A DNA stretch of 64,000 bases, taken from positions 62,001-126,000 of the forward strand of contig NZ_CAUFUE010000008.1 in NCBI RefSeq assembly GCF_959029255.1, given 5' to 3'. The position numbers and the translations under genes are program-made. Under the pieces are notes generated by a model. It saw only the letters and a program-made list of their open reading frames with translations, did no database searches and was not told the DNA's origin. Below are positions 24,923 to 32,862 of this stretch, one piece after another. Source of the DNA: an uncultured Bacteroides sp. GTDB taxonomy: Bacteria; Bacteroidota; Bacteroidia; Bacteroidales; Bacteroidaceae. Numbering within the stretch: the first letter of the stretch is position 1; each line of letters starts with the position of its first letter.

Positions 24923-25341
24923 AATATCACTACAGTTTGATCTTTTTCTATTTCCACTTCGCAATTACCGATATTCACCAAAAGAATTACGGCATAATGA
25001 GACGCCTTGATTTTCGCCTTTCCCCCATGCATCAAGATGACCTTATGCACCACGGCATTATCATCATACACCAGTTCCGCCGAAGTGTCCCCTATCACGC
25101 CGATATTCGCGTCGTTCCGCCTGCTTATCGCGCCCGAGTCCACAAACACGCCATATTCCGATACATTCCCTTTCATCCCCCGGAACATTTCGAGGGACGG
25201 GAAATTATTATCTTCACAAAACTCCCGTCCTTGCGGAGTAAAAAACAGCCACGCAAGGCTTTTCCAGTCACTCACTCCATTAGACTTGGCACACGCTCCC
25301 AAGAGGGATGCCGATTGCATTATTTCATTAATCGTTTTCAT
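24919..25341 (-). CDS. Conserved-looking small tail-operon protein, unknown function
   Basis: This 140-aa protein begins MKTINEIMQSASLLGACAK. It has a helical N-terminal half (WLFFTPQGREFCEDNNFPSLEMFRGMK) and a C-terminal half that looks like short beta strands (VFVDSGAISRRND, VVHKVILMHGGKAKIKA), suggesting a small beta-solenoid-like unit. It is coupled on both sides by 4-bp overlaps (with the tape measure at 25338-25341 and the Dit-like gene at 24919-24922). I do not recognise its family. The strict coupling suggests a structural part of the tail tip. Confidence 0.6.
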   Translation of the reverse strand: MKTINEIMQSASLLGACAKSNGVSDWKSLAWLFFTPQGREFCEDNNFPSLEMFRGMKGNVSEYGVFVDSGAISRRNDANIGVIGDTSAELVYDDNAVVHKVILMHGGKAKIKASHYAVILLVNIGNCEVEIEKDQTVVIL

Positions 25342-28300
25342 AAATTTGCGGTATTTCTTTCTATTTTATCAAGTTTCTCACCAAATCCCAGTATCGGTTT
25401 GGTATATCTGGCTATGTCTTCCAAATGGCTATTGGACATAACCGCCAGGTTCCTCATTTCCGTTAAAAGAATATTTCCATCAGAAGCGGTGGTACACAGT
25501 ACGGACAAATTGCCCAAAGCAAGCAGCATAGAATTCTTTATCTCCTCGTTCGAGGTTTGCAAGGCGGTAAAACGTCCATTGAGTTCCGTGCCGGTTTCTT
25601 GCGACATACTCTCAAAACCGCCACGGGTGGAATCCTGGGTGGTTGCCTCCTCATCGCCTTTCAGATATTCGTCGGCCCATCCATACTTCCCATCCAGTTC
25701 TTTGGTAAGAGCCTCAGCATCTTTCTCAATCTGTTCACGTTCCCAGGCGCTGATTATTCCGTCCGAAAAGAAACTTGCCAGTTTATTACGCAGCGCCTCC
25801 ATTGGTTTCGAAGAAGTAGCTTTCATCGCTTCCAGAATCATCTGCTTAATCATCTGCTTCACCAGTTCCTTGGAAGATTTCGCCTTGTCATCCCCCACTG
25901 CCCAAGCATCAGCATAGGCTTGGGCAAAGTCATCTATGGCGGACTTCACATCGCTACCCAATATGGCATCAATCTGCTTTTCCTTATTATCACCAATCAG
26001 CTTATTGATATCCTCTATCTGATTTTCCCAGTCCTTAATTCTACCGGCGTCCGCTTTCTTTTTGCTTTTTTCCTCAGCTATTTGGTTTTGGATGAGTACC
26101 TTTTGTTGCTCCAGCAAAGTATTTTGCTGTTCTATCAGCTTTGAGGCATCGGCAGAATATGCTTTTTCAAGTGAGTCACCCAGATTCTTATAACTCTTTT
26201 CAAGTACCTCTATCTGATCTTGAATTTTCTTTATGCTCTTCTCGTGTCTGGCATCATGTAGTTTTGCCAGTGAACCCGCCAAAGATGAAACAAGTCCAAC
26301 AGCCGCTCCCGCAGCGGCTCCCCAAGGTCCAAACATTGCACCGGCTTTAGCGCCCGACATAGCAGCACTTGCTGTATCCATAGCGATATTAATACCTTCG
26401 GCAGCTTTACCTAATGCCTCGCTACCAAACGCATCCCCCAAACCGGAAAGAGTACTTGAAAGGAATTTACCGGTCTGCATGACTTCGTTTAAACCGGATT
26501 CTATTAGAGATAGGGCTTCATTAAGTTTTTTGGAATCTGAACCGGATTCAAAAAGTTTATCAAAACCAATAGAGATTTTGTTGAAAGCGGTATCACATTG
26601 ATCGGCCTGACTACGAAGTTCCTTAATCGCATCTTCAGCCTTCTTAATTTCTTCCTTTGAATTATGAAGTTGGTTAAATGTATTTTCACCTATACCATAA
26701 TCCTTCTCTATGGTTGTATTCCATTTCCCACTTTTTACGGTTGTCAATGCCTTCTCTGCATGATTTGCAATCTTGCGCATATCACCGACTGACTTATCCT
26801 TCATGTCGCCAAATAGTTTGACAAAAACATTTTTTTCCTTATTAGCCTCCTTTTCAAGTGTCGCAAGCGTCTCACTTGTCTGCTTATCAATAGCATCCTG
26901 CTCTTCTTTGATTTTTCCTATCTTCTTAGCTTCAGCAAGTTCTTTAATAGCCAAACATTTCTGTTCGTAACTCCCATAAGCAGCAAGCGCTTCGTTCATT
27001 GCTTGCTTTTCGGAAGCATAATAAGCTTCCGTCTCCTTTTTCTGCCTTTTACGAACAGCCGCATACTTCTGATTAAATTGCGCATTGTCCGTTTCACTCA
27101 AAATTATCTTGCTGTCATCAAAAGTTTCCTTTACATAATCGGGATTTTTAGCTTTCTTCAAATCCTCTTGGGCGTCAAATACCGCCCTAGCCTCTTCCTT
27201 TCTTTTAAGAAGCAAATCCTCTTTCTCTTTATCAAGAGCCTGCAATTGCTTTTCATGATTTAGCTGCATTTGAGCAAGCGTCTTTTCGCTACCATTATCC
27301 ATTGCATCTATTTCGTCTTGCCATATTTCATTCCAAAGTTCTTGAGCGGAACGGTCTCCTTCAAGTGATTGCTTAGAAAGAAGTTTTTGCAATTGTAACT
27401 GTTTCTGTTTTATATCTGCCTGTGTATTTTTCGGAAGAGTTTTGTTAGTCTTTGATTCCGGCATCAACTCATCAGACAATAGTGATTGAGACATTCCTAA
27501 TGTAGTGTAACGCCTCATTTGAGATTGTGCAGCACCGGCAGTTTTATTATAATTAGCCGACCTTTGCTCGTATTCTTTCTTACGCTCAGGAGCATAGCTT
27601 CTCATAGTTGCCGCCTTCTCCCAAATATCCGCTGCCGTTTTTGCTTGTACATACTTTTTGGCTTCTTCCTGTACTTTATCCATATAGGCAAGTGAAGTAG
27701 CTTTAGCTATCTGGGCTTGAATAAACTTATCTTTATTATCAATTAATAATCGCTGTGCATCACTCACACCGGTAATCGATTGCCCCAACTCATCAAAAGC
27801 ACTTTTATTGTCGACAATGAATTTCTTTTGTGCTTCCACATTATTTCCCAATGCTTTAAATTTGTTGGAGAGTATCTCTATTGTCGCTATGGGTTTTGCC
27901 GCATAACTCTGGACGCTGTTATTGAAATCGTCCATTTCCCGACTCAAGTCTTCTTGTTTCTCTATCTGCTCATCCGTACTCGAAGACCATAATGAATATA
28001 ATGTTATCAATGCTGAGATGCCTGCTGCAATCCAACCAAATACAGGGATAGACTTAATAGCTAGTCCCACAGCCCTAAAAGCACCTGCAAGTCCCAAGTT
28101 GGCTATCGTGCCTACTTGCGCTGTTGCAGTCTCAACACCTTGCGCGGCAGCTGCCTGTAAAGTGATGCCTTTCCACCACAATTTGATTTTACCGAGAACA
28201 TTCTGTTGAAATGCAGCCTCTTTACTTAATGCCGTACTTATGGCTTGTAATCCGTTAGTTACCGCAATGGCAGCCTGCACTTTTTGCATAGCCTTTTCCA

Positions 28301-28838
28301 GGAATTCACTTTCCACTCCGAAGATATCCATGGCTCCGGATGCTACCGTAAAAATACCGGCAGTGCCATTCAATTCATCCTCCATGGCTTTCAATCCGGA
28401 ATCAAAAGCAGTTTGCGTCTCTTTAGTTCTTTTCAGTAGTTGTTCATATTCCAATATTTCAGCGACCAATTTATTCAGTCCGCCCAACTGAGTTTCAATC
28501 GCCTGAGCAAGTTCCTTGCGGGCAGACACCTCTGCTTGGATTGCCACTTCTTGGGAAGTATCAACATCAGTAGTCACATTATTCACGGAAGATAAGGACT
28601 GCAAGTTTGATAGTTGCACTTGATTTTCAATATTCATCTTATTCAAAGCCTCAACGGTACTATCAATCTGCTTTTTCATAGTCTCAAAAAAGACTTCCAT
28701 TGTTTCAGTACAAATCTCTGTATTAGCAGATAGAGTTTTAAACTCTGTTCCCAAATCGTCAATAGCTCCACCGATTTGTGTTGCTTGTTTAATAAAATCA
28801 GCATTATTGCCTGAAATGTCAAAATTTAGTTCACTCAT
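25338..28838 (-). CDS. Tail tape measure protein
   Basis: This 1166-aa protein is mostly alpha-helical and coiled-coil, rich in Lys/Glu/Gln/Ala (for example residues about 475-740). Two hydrophobic segments stand out: PVFGWIAAGISALITLYSLW (about 265-290) and a Gly/Ala-rich one at about 820-860 (GAMFGPWGAAAGAAVGLV). This combination typifies tape measures, which set tail length and are ejected into the target membrane. By the rule of about 1.5 angstrom per residue the tail would be near 170 nm, assuming the whole chain is stretched. The gene is unbroken, which argues for maintained function. Confidence 0.85.
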   Translation of the reverse strand: MSELNFDISGNNADFIKQATQIGGAIDDLGTEFKTLSANTEICTETMEVFFETMKKQIDSTVEALNKMNIENQVQLSNLQSLSSVNNVTTDVDTSQEVAIQAEVSARKELAQAIETQLGGLNKLVAEILEYEQLLKRTKETQTAFDSGLKAMEDELNGTAGIFTVASGAMDIFGVESEFLEKAMQKVQAAIAVTNGLQAISTALSKEAAFQQNVLGKIKLWWKGITLQAAAAQGVETATAQVGTIANLGLAGAFRAVGLAIKSIPVFGWIAAGISALITLYSLWSSSTDEQIEKQEDLSREMDDFNNSVQSYAAKPIATIEILSNKFKALGNNVEAQKKFIVDNKSAFDELGQSITGVSDAQRLLIDNKDKFIQAQIAKATSLAYMDKVQEEAKKYVQAKTAADIWEKAATMRSYAPERKKEYEQRSANYNKTAGAAQSQMRRYTTLGMSQSLLSDELMPESKTNKTLPKNTQADIKQKQLQLQKLLSKQSLEGDRSAQELWNEIWQDEIDAMDNGSEKTLAQMQLNHEKQLQALDKEKEDLLLKRKEEARAVFDAQEDLKKAKNPDYVKETFDDSKIILSETDNAQFNQKYAAVRKRQKKETEAYYASEKQAMNEALAAYGSYEQKCLAIKELAEAKKIGKIKEEQDAIDKQTSETLATLEKEANKEKNVFVKLFGDMKDKSVGDMRKIANHAEKALTTVKSGKWNTTIEKDYGIGENTFNQLHNSKEEIKKAEDAIKELRSQADQCDTAFNKISIGFDKLFESGSDSKKLNEALSLIESGLNEVMQTGKFLSSTLSGLGDAFGSEALGKAAEGINIAMDTASAAMSGAKAGAMFGPWGAAAGAAVGLVSSLAGSLAKLHDARHEKSIKKIQDQIEVLEKSYKNLGDSLEKAYSADASKLIEQQNTLLEQQKVLIQNQIAEEKSKKKADAGRIKDWENQIEDINKLIGDNKEKQIDAILGSDVKSAIDDFAQAYADAWAVGDDKAKSSKELVKQMIKQMILEAMKATSSKPMEALRNKLASFFSDGIISAWEREQIEKDAEALTKELDGKYGWADEYLKGDEEATTQDSTRGGFESMSQETGTELNGRFTALQTSNEEIKNSMLLALGNLSVLCTTASDGNILLTEMRNLAVMSNSHLEDIARYTKPILGFGEKLDKIERNTANL

Positions 28839-28914
28839 ATTTTCAATTTTTAAATTAATATCAAATAAATACCCCTTACATTTTCAAGTAGCGAAAAGAA
28901 TTATCAGACTATAG

Positions 28915-28945
28915 TTTGAACCTAGCAAGTTTTATAATAACTTTG
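28915..28945 (+). promoter_or_regulatory. Promoter of the first duplicated secreted-protein gene
   Basis: TTTG (28915-28918), then 19 bases, then TAACTTTG (28938-28945): a full Bacteroides promoter. The -33 box lies outside the duplicated unit. In the second copy the matching position (29751-29754) reads ATCC, so only the -7 box was copied. Confidence 0.7.
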
Positions 28946-29704
28946 CAAAATACTCTCATAGAGCGAAGTATCAATTCTTAAACTATAAATTTGCAATAAA
29001 ATGAAGAAAGCACTGATTGGCATAGTATTATCATTCGTATGTATCCTATCTTTTAGCCAGGAAAGAGTTAATACAAAAACATATATACAGTTTGATAAAA
29101 CGACAAAAGTACTCAGTAAAGTAATGGGCTACAAAGGTGTTCATGGAGAATGGGAAATCGAAAAAAACTTAATTGATTTTGGACTTCTTGAAAATTCTCA
29201 AAATTTCAAAAAGTTAACGGTCAAAACCTTAACGCACAATGATACCTTATACTATGTATTAATTAGAAACTGCGACAGCTTTGCTCCAAGTAACTATGTA
29301 GTAGCAACCGGTGATGTTTACCTATACCAAAGTGGGGGTAGCCGATTGAACAGCGATGTCTTATTCTTCTTCACAGCTCCTGAATTTGAGAAGATATTTC
29401 ATTTAGATAAACAAACGAAAACAATCTATTCATTCAGAACTTTCGACCAATCTACTAAAAACGGTAAGTCCAACTTATCAGAACTTCCCGATTTTCTAAT
29501 TAGTGAGCCATATAAAGGAGAAAAAGACTTCATGCAAATAAGAATTGCAGATGATGGTGAAATGGTACGTTTTCTATTACCTTATCACAAAGATGAGACA
29601 TGGGATAAAGATGAAGAATGGTTCCCACTCTGTTACTTCGAAATGCCTCTAAAAGATTTCTATAAATGGCTTAAGCCGATTATGCCGACAGAAAATATTA
29701 AATA
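28929..29704 (+). repeat. Tandem duplication, unit 1
   Basis: This 776-bp unit contains a -7 box, leader and secreted-protein gene. It is repeated at 29765-30540 with only three differences that I can see (A/G near 28952, C/A near 28983, G/A near the 3' end). The offset is 836 bp. Confidence 0.95.
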
Positions 29705-29705
29705 G
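29001..29705 (+). CDS. Secreted protein of unknown function, copy 1
   Basis: This 234-aa protein has a signal peptide (MKKALIGIVLSFVCILSFSQ, cleavage likely before QERVN). The mature part is about 214 aa, beta-rich, with no cysteine motif or domain that I recognise (TYIQFDKTTKVLSKVMGYKG; DEEWFPLCYFEMPLKDFYKW near the end). It is read against the tail operon from its own promoter, like a moron gene. It could be an immunity, exclusion or accessory factor of the island, but nothing in the sequence proves this. It ends in TAG. Confidence 0.75.
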   Translation: MKKALIGIVLSFVCILSFSQERVNTKTYIQFDKTTKVLSKVMGYKGVHGEWEIEKNLIDFGLLENSQNFKKLTVKTLTHNDTLYYVLIRNCDSFAPSNYVVATGDVYLYQSGGSRLNSDVLFFFTAPEFEKIFHLDKQTKTIYSFRTFDQSTKNGKSNLSELPDFLISEPYKGEKDFMQIRIADDGEMVRFLLPYHKDETWDKDEEWFPLCYFEMPLKDFYKWLKPIMPTENIK

Positions 29706-29764
29706 AAAGAATAGAAATAGTTACGTCACGAAAAACGGTGGATGAATAACATCCAGAGTTACGG

Positions 29765-30540
29765 GTTTTATAATAACTTTGCAAAATGCTCTCATAGAGC
29801 GAAGTATCAATTCTTAAAATATAAATTTGCAATAAAATGAAGAAAGCACTGATTGGCATAGTATTATCATTCGTATGTATCCTATCTTTTAGCCAGGAAA
29901 GAGTTAATACAAAAACATATATACAGTTTGATAAAACGACAAAAGTACTCAGTAAAGTAATGGGCTACAAAGGTGTTCATGGAGAATGGGAAATCGAAAA
30001 AAACTTAATTGATTTTGGACTTCTTGAAAATTCTCAAAATTTCAAAAAGTTAACGGTCAAAACCTTAACGCACAATGATACCTTATACTATGTATTAATT
30101 AGAAACTGCGACAGCTTTGCTCCAAGTAACTATGTAGTAGCAACCGGTGATGTTTACCTATACCAAAGTGGGGGTAGCCGATTGAACAGCGATGTCTTAT
30201 TCTTCTTCACAGCTCCTGAATTTGAGAAGATATTTCATTTAGATAAACAAACGAAAACAATCTATTCATTCAGAACTTTCGACCAATCTACTAAAAACGG
30301 TAAGTCCAACTTATCAGAACTTCCCGATTTTCTAATTAGTGAGCCATATAAAGGAGAAAAAGACTTCATGCAAATAAGAATTGCAGATGATGGTGAAATG
30401 GTACGTTTTCTATTACCTTATCACAAAGATGAGACATGGGATAAAGATGAAGAATGGTTCCCACTCTGTTACTTCGAAATGCCTCTAAAAGATTTCTATA
30501 AATGGCTTAAGCCGATTATGCCAACAGAAAATATTAAATA
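29765..30540 (+). repeat. Tandem duplication, unit 2
   Basis: Second 776-bp unit, about 99.6 percent identical to 28929-29704. The 60 bp between the units are not part of the repeat. Confidence 0.95.
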
Positions 30541-30541
30541 A
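29837..30541 (+). CDS. Secreted protein of unknown function, copy 2
   Basis: The predicted protein is identical to copy 1 over all 234 residues, including the signal peptide. The stop is TAA instead of TAG because the repeat ends inside the stop codon. Its -7 box (TAACTTTG) is kept but the -33 TTG is missing, so expression may depend on read-through from copy 1. Function unknown. Confidence 0.75.
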   Translation: MKKALIGIVLSFVCILSFSQERVNTKTYIQFDKTTKVLSKVMGYKGVHGEWEIEKNLIDFGLLENSQNFKKLTVKTLTHNDTLYYVLIRNCDSFAPSNYVVATGDVYLYQSGGSRLNSDVLFFFTAPEFEKIFHLDKQTKTIYSFRTFDQSTKNGKSNLSELPDFLISEPYKGEKDFMQIRIADDGEMVRFLLPYHKDETWDKDEEWFPLCYFEMPLKDFYKWLKPIMPTENIK

Positions 30542-30966
30542 CCCATTGGCGGAATTAATGTGCCGACAAAGAGTAAGCATGACTTCACGGCATAGATTTC
30601 AATAGTTTTTTTGAGGGGAGTTAATAAAAAAAGTTCTTCTCGTTAACATAAAAATGCGCTAAACTTAAAAGAAAGTTTTGTTTCAAGTTTTGGGACATTA
30701 ATTCCAAGGCTTGCAACAAACATCCCCACCCTTGGAATGCGCATCCGTAGCCTTGAAAGAATTTTCCCTGTTCAAGATTATAATTCAGTCACGGTGGATG
30801 TTACTCATCCACTGTAACGGATGGAGCAATTTATCTAACACACTTCAGCCTATAATCCTGCTTTTACCGTATATTCAGTATTCGCACATTATTGATAGAC
30901 AACACTTATCAGAGTTCCCTACAGGTAGGGAGTAACAGTTTCTCTTGATGGGAACGATGAAACGAA
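30542..30966. other. Non-coding gap downstream of the duplicated genes
   Basis: 425 bp without a credible gene. A short inverted repeat (GGTGGAT with ATCCACT, about 30791-30812) lies here, and a related GGTGGAT...ACATCC pair occurs between the two repeat units (29738-29755). A + strand frame at 30711-30935 lacks any coding support. Confidence 0.5.
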
Positions 30967-31668
30967 TTATTCGCTTATTATCTCCCTAACCAAATCCCGG
31001 TTGGCAGGATCATCGGCATTAATGACTTCTCCCAATCCCATTCCTAGCTGTTTTCGTTCTTCATCAGTCAGATAGACGGTAGTAATGGCGTCGGCAAACA
31101 ACATATTGAGATTGATATAGCTGATACCCCAAAGAACATATTCCATTGTCCAGCCATATCGCTGACAGGCAAAATCAATCAAAAGTCCATAAATACTCTT
31201 CCCGCCGAAGGTCACACTGTTGCTCTCCCCCTTCACACGGTTGATGCGCTCCCTCAGCACTTTATCGGCATCTATCTTAAAATACCTGACAAACTCATCC
31301 GTTTTGTCACTCGAGAGAATAAGAGACAGTAACGTCGCCAAGTCTTCCGCTTTGAGGTTTTCTTGAAATAGCGTTGCCCTCTGATACACCCTATCCGTAT
31401 CCATCAAACTGCGTTTATCGTTGAAAGTAGAATAAGCGATGATGCGGCAAACAATCTCCGGTTTTTCTTTACTGATGCGTACAGCTTCTGCCAAAGGATT
31501 GATAGACAACAACCGGTTGTCTATATCCAAACTCAGATACAGGTTCTTCAATATCTGGATTTTTCCCAAAGTGGGAGGATAGATGTTATACTTCCGCTTT
31601 CCCAATTCAAACCTTATCGCCTTCTCGATGATAGCATCGGAAACATTCATCTCTATCTGTTTGTCCAT
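30967..31668 (-). CDS. Putative tail assembly chaperone-like protein
   Basis: From the ATG at 31668 (MDKQIEMNVSDAIIEKAI) this is a 233-aa helical protein between the tail tube and tape measure genes, the place of gpG/gpGT-type tail chaperones. Segments such as FGGKSIYGLLIDFACQRYGWTMEYVLWG (about residues 165-192) are typical of tail-associated proteins with a helical C-terminal part. A longer frame starts at 31719, but its first 9 codons are encoded by the palindromic repeat at 31693-31832, so I prefer the inner start. The family is not recognised with certainty. Confidence 0.6.
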   Translation of the reverse strand: MDKQIEMNVSDAIIEKAIRFELGKRKYNIYPPTLGKIQILKNLYLSLDIDNRLLSINPLAEAVRISKEKPEIVCRIIAYSTFNDKRSLMDTDRVYQRATLFQENLKAEDLATLLSLILSSDKTDEFVRYFKIDADKVLRERINRVKGESNSVTFGGKSIYGLLIDFACQRYGWTMEYVLWGISYINLNMLFADAITTVYLTDEERKQLGMGLGEVINADDPANRDLVREIISE

Positions 31669-31692
31669 ATCATTATTAATTAGAACAAGAGG

Positions 31693-31832
31693 TGTGTCAA
31701 AAGTAAAATGCACTATCATTATGCTGTGTCATCCTGAGCTTGTCGAAGGATCTCTTTTCCTTTCACATAGAGAGGAGATGCTTCGACTACGCTCAGCATG
31801 ACAGAATGATAGGCATATTAGAATTTTGACAC
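31693..31832. repeat. Palindromic intergenic repeat (copy C)
   Basis: 140-bp palindrome. The outer arms are GTGTCAAAA (31693-31701) and TTTTGACAC (31824-31832), with CTATCATT/AATGATAG next. The inner core TGTCATCCTGAGC...GTCGAAGGATCTC is shared with copies A and B. It separates the tail tube gene from the chaperone-like gene within the minus-strand operon. Confidence 0.8.
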
Positions 31833-31866
31833 AACGACTTGAATTAAAAAAACCAAAACATTATTA

Positions 31867-32334
31867 TCAGCCTTCCGAAGGAGCAGGAGCCATATAAGGT
31901 TTTACCTGATTGCCAGTAGCCGGTTTCAACACATCAAAGGTATATTTCCATTTCTTACCTTCAGCCGTATCAAACGTTTCTTCAACGGATACCGTAGCCC
32001 TATCGATGAGGATACCTTCAACGGTAGGATCTTCGGGCGTGAGACGCACGGCATATTCGCCTTCAACGACTCCATCCGCATCGGAAATCGGTTTTGTACG
32101 ACCTTTGGCAGCACGTACTTCAAACTCGAATACGTAGGTATTCTTTGCATACTTCACCGCTTCATTCTCACCGCCTTCAACCTTGGCTTCTTTTTTCTCA
32201 CCCTTAGTAGGTGTCAACTTGGTTGAGTTTTCAACCGGATCATAAGCAACTTTTTCCCATGCAGTAGGTGCTGCACCATCAACACCACATTTTCCAAATT
32301 CAATTGTGGGTTTTCCCCAAGATAACTGTGCCAT
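31867..32334 (-). CDS. Putative major tail tube protein
   Basis: This 155-aa beta-rich protein (MAQLSWGKPTIEFGKCGVDG, later NTYVFEFEVRAAKGRTKPI and RATVSVEETFDTAEGKKWKYTFDVL) has no signal peptide. Its size, strand pattern and place as first gene of the tail operon fit a tail tube protein that stacks in rings around the tape measure. No sheath gene is present, so the tube would be non-contractile. Family membership is inferred from context. Confidence 0.6.
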   Translation of the reverse strand: MAQLSWGKPTIEFGKCGVDGAAPTAWEKVAYDPVENSTKLTPTKGEKKEAKVEGGENEAVKYAKNTYVFEFEVRAAKGRTKPISDADGVVEGEYAVRLTPEDPTVEGILIDRATVSVEETFDTAEGKKWKYTFDVLKPATGNQVKPYMAPAPSEG

Positions 32335-32613
32335 AATTTTAACGATTTAATTGTTTATTATAAATTATAAGTTAATAAAATGCGTATCCTTCATTCCAAG
32401 GATTCGCGAAATATAAAGGTTGAAAACAGTACAGACGCCTAACCTGTATGCTTACTGCTCGAAGACGATTCTTTGCGGTGTTTTCCATTAATTGTTATAC
32501 ATTGTACAGCTCGCAAGCCCCAACTTGCTTATGTACGTTCATTCATATTGTCAGTCACTCTCAAAAGCTTTACTTTTATAAGAGGCTTTCACATCATTTC
32601 AAGGAACTTATCT

Positions 32614-32643
32614 TTGAAATCTACTTTCAATCGATTATCTTTG
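32614..32643 (+). promoter_or_regulatory. Promoter of the S24 repressor
   Basis: TTG (32614-32616), 19 bases, TATCTTTG (32636-32643). Transcription would begin near 32650, just before the first operator, leaving a leader of about 210 nt. Confidence 0.65.
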
Positions 32644-32659
32644 TGATTCATTGACAGTG

Positions 32660-32667
32660 CAAATATA
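32660..32667 (-). promoter_or_regulatory. -7 box of the tail operon, overlapping operator 1
   Basis: Read on the minus strand, 32667-32660 is TATATTTG (TAnnTTTG). Nineteen bases further upstream is GTG in place of TTG. The box overlaps the first operator by three bases, so bound repressor would block it. Confidence 0.5.
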
Positions 32668-32683
32668 CTAACTATTTTAGTAT
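32665..32683. promoter_or_regulatory. Operator-like palindrome 1
   Basis: ATACTAA-N5-TTAGTAT, a perfect 7-bp dyad with a 5-bp spacer. Confidence 0.7.
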
Positions 32684-32695
32684 ACACACTATAAA

Positions 32696-32714
32696 ATACT
32701 AAAATAATTAGTAT
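32696..32714. promoter_or_regulatory. Operator-like palindrome 2
   Basis: ATACTAA-N5-TTAGTAT with a different spacer. It is centred 31 bp (about three helical turns) from palindrome 1, so two repressor dimers would bind the same DNA face. Confidence 0.7.
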
Positions 32715-32818
32715 GTTTATATCGTTTAACGTTTGATGGCATTTACACCTTATATAATACATAAAAGGATAGTTTCAGCATAGTAAAGCAGGAATAAAGA
32801 GGTAGTACAGCTCAAATA

Positions 32819-32837
32819 ATACTAATTATTTCAGCAA
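32819..32837. promoter_or_regulatory. Operator-like site 3 (one intact half)
   Basis: ATACTAA-N5-TCAGCAA: the left half matches operators 1 and 2 and the right half is degenerate. It lies 26 bp before the repressor start codon. Confidence 0.45.
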
Positions 32838-32862
32838 CAAATAAATTAAGCTCAATGCAATT

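Larger units (their letters stand above)
32335..32862. promoter_or_regulatory. Divergent control region between tail operon and repressor
   Basis: A 528-bp AT-rich region without genes. It holds the repressor promoter, a minus-strand -7 box for the tail operon, three operator-like palindromes and a leader hairpin (GTACA...GCAAG/CTTGC...TGTAC, 32504-32536). A short + frame at 32448-32654 has no coding features. Confidence 0.7.

Noticed and set aside
24922..24964. Longer start (24964) for the Dit-like protein
   Set aside because: It would overlap the upstream gene by 46 bp; the ATG at 24922 gives the usual 4-bp coupling.
30711..30935. 74-aa frame in the gap after the duplicated genes
   Set aside because: No start signal, no recognisable motif; probably chance.
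32448..32654. 68-aa frame in the repressor/tail control region
   Set aside because: It overlaps the repressor promoter and has no protein-like composition.
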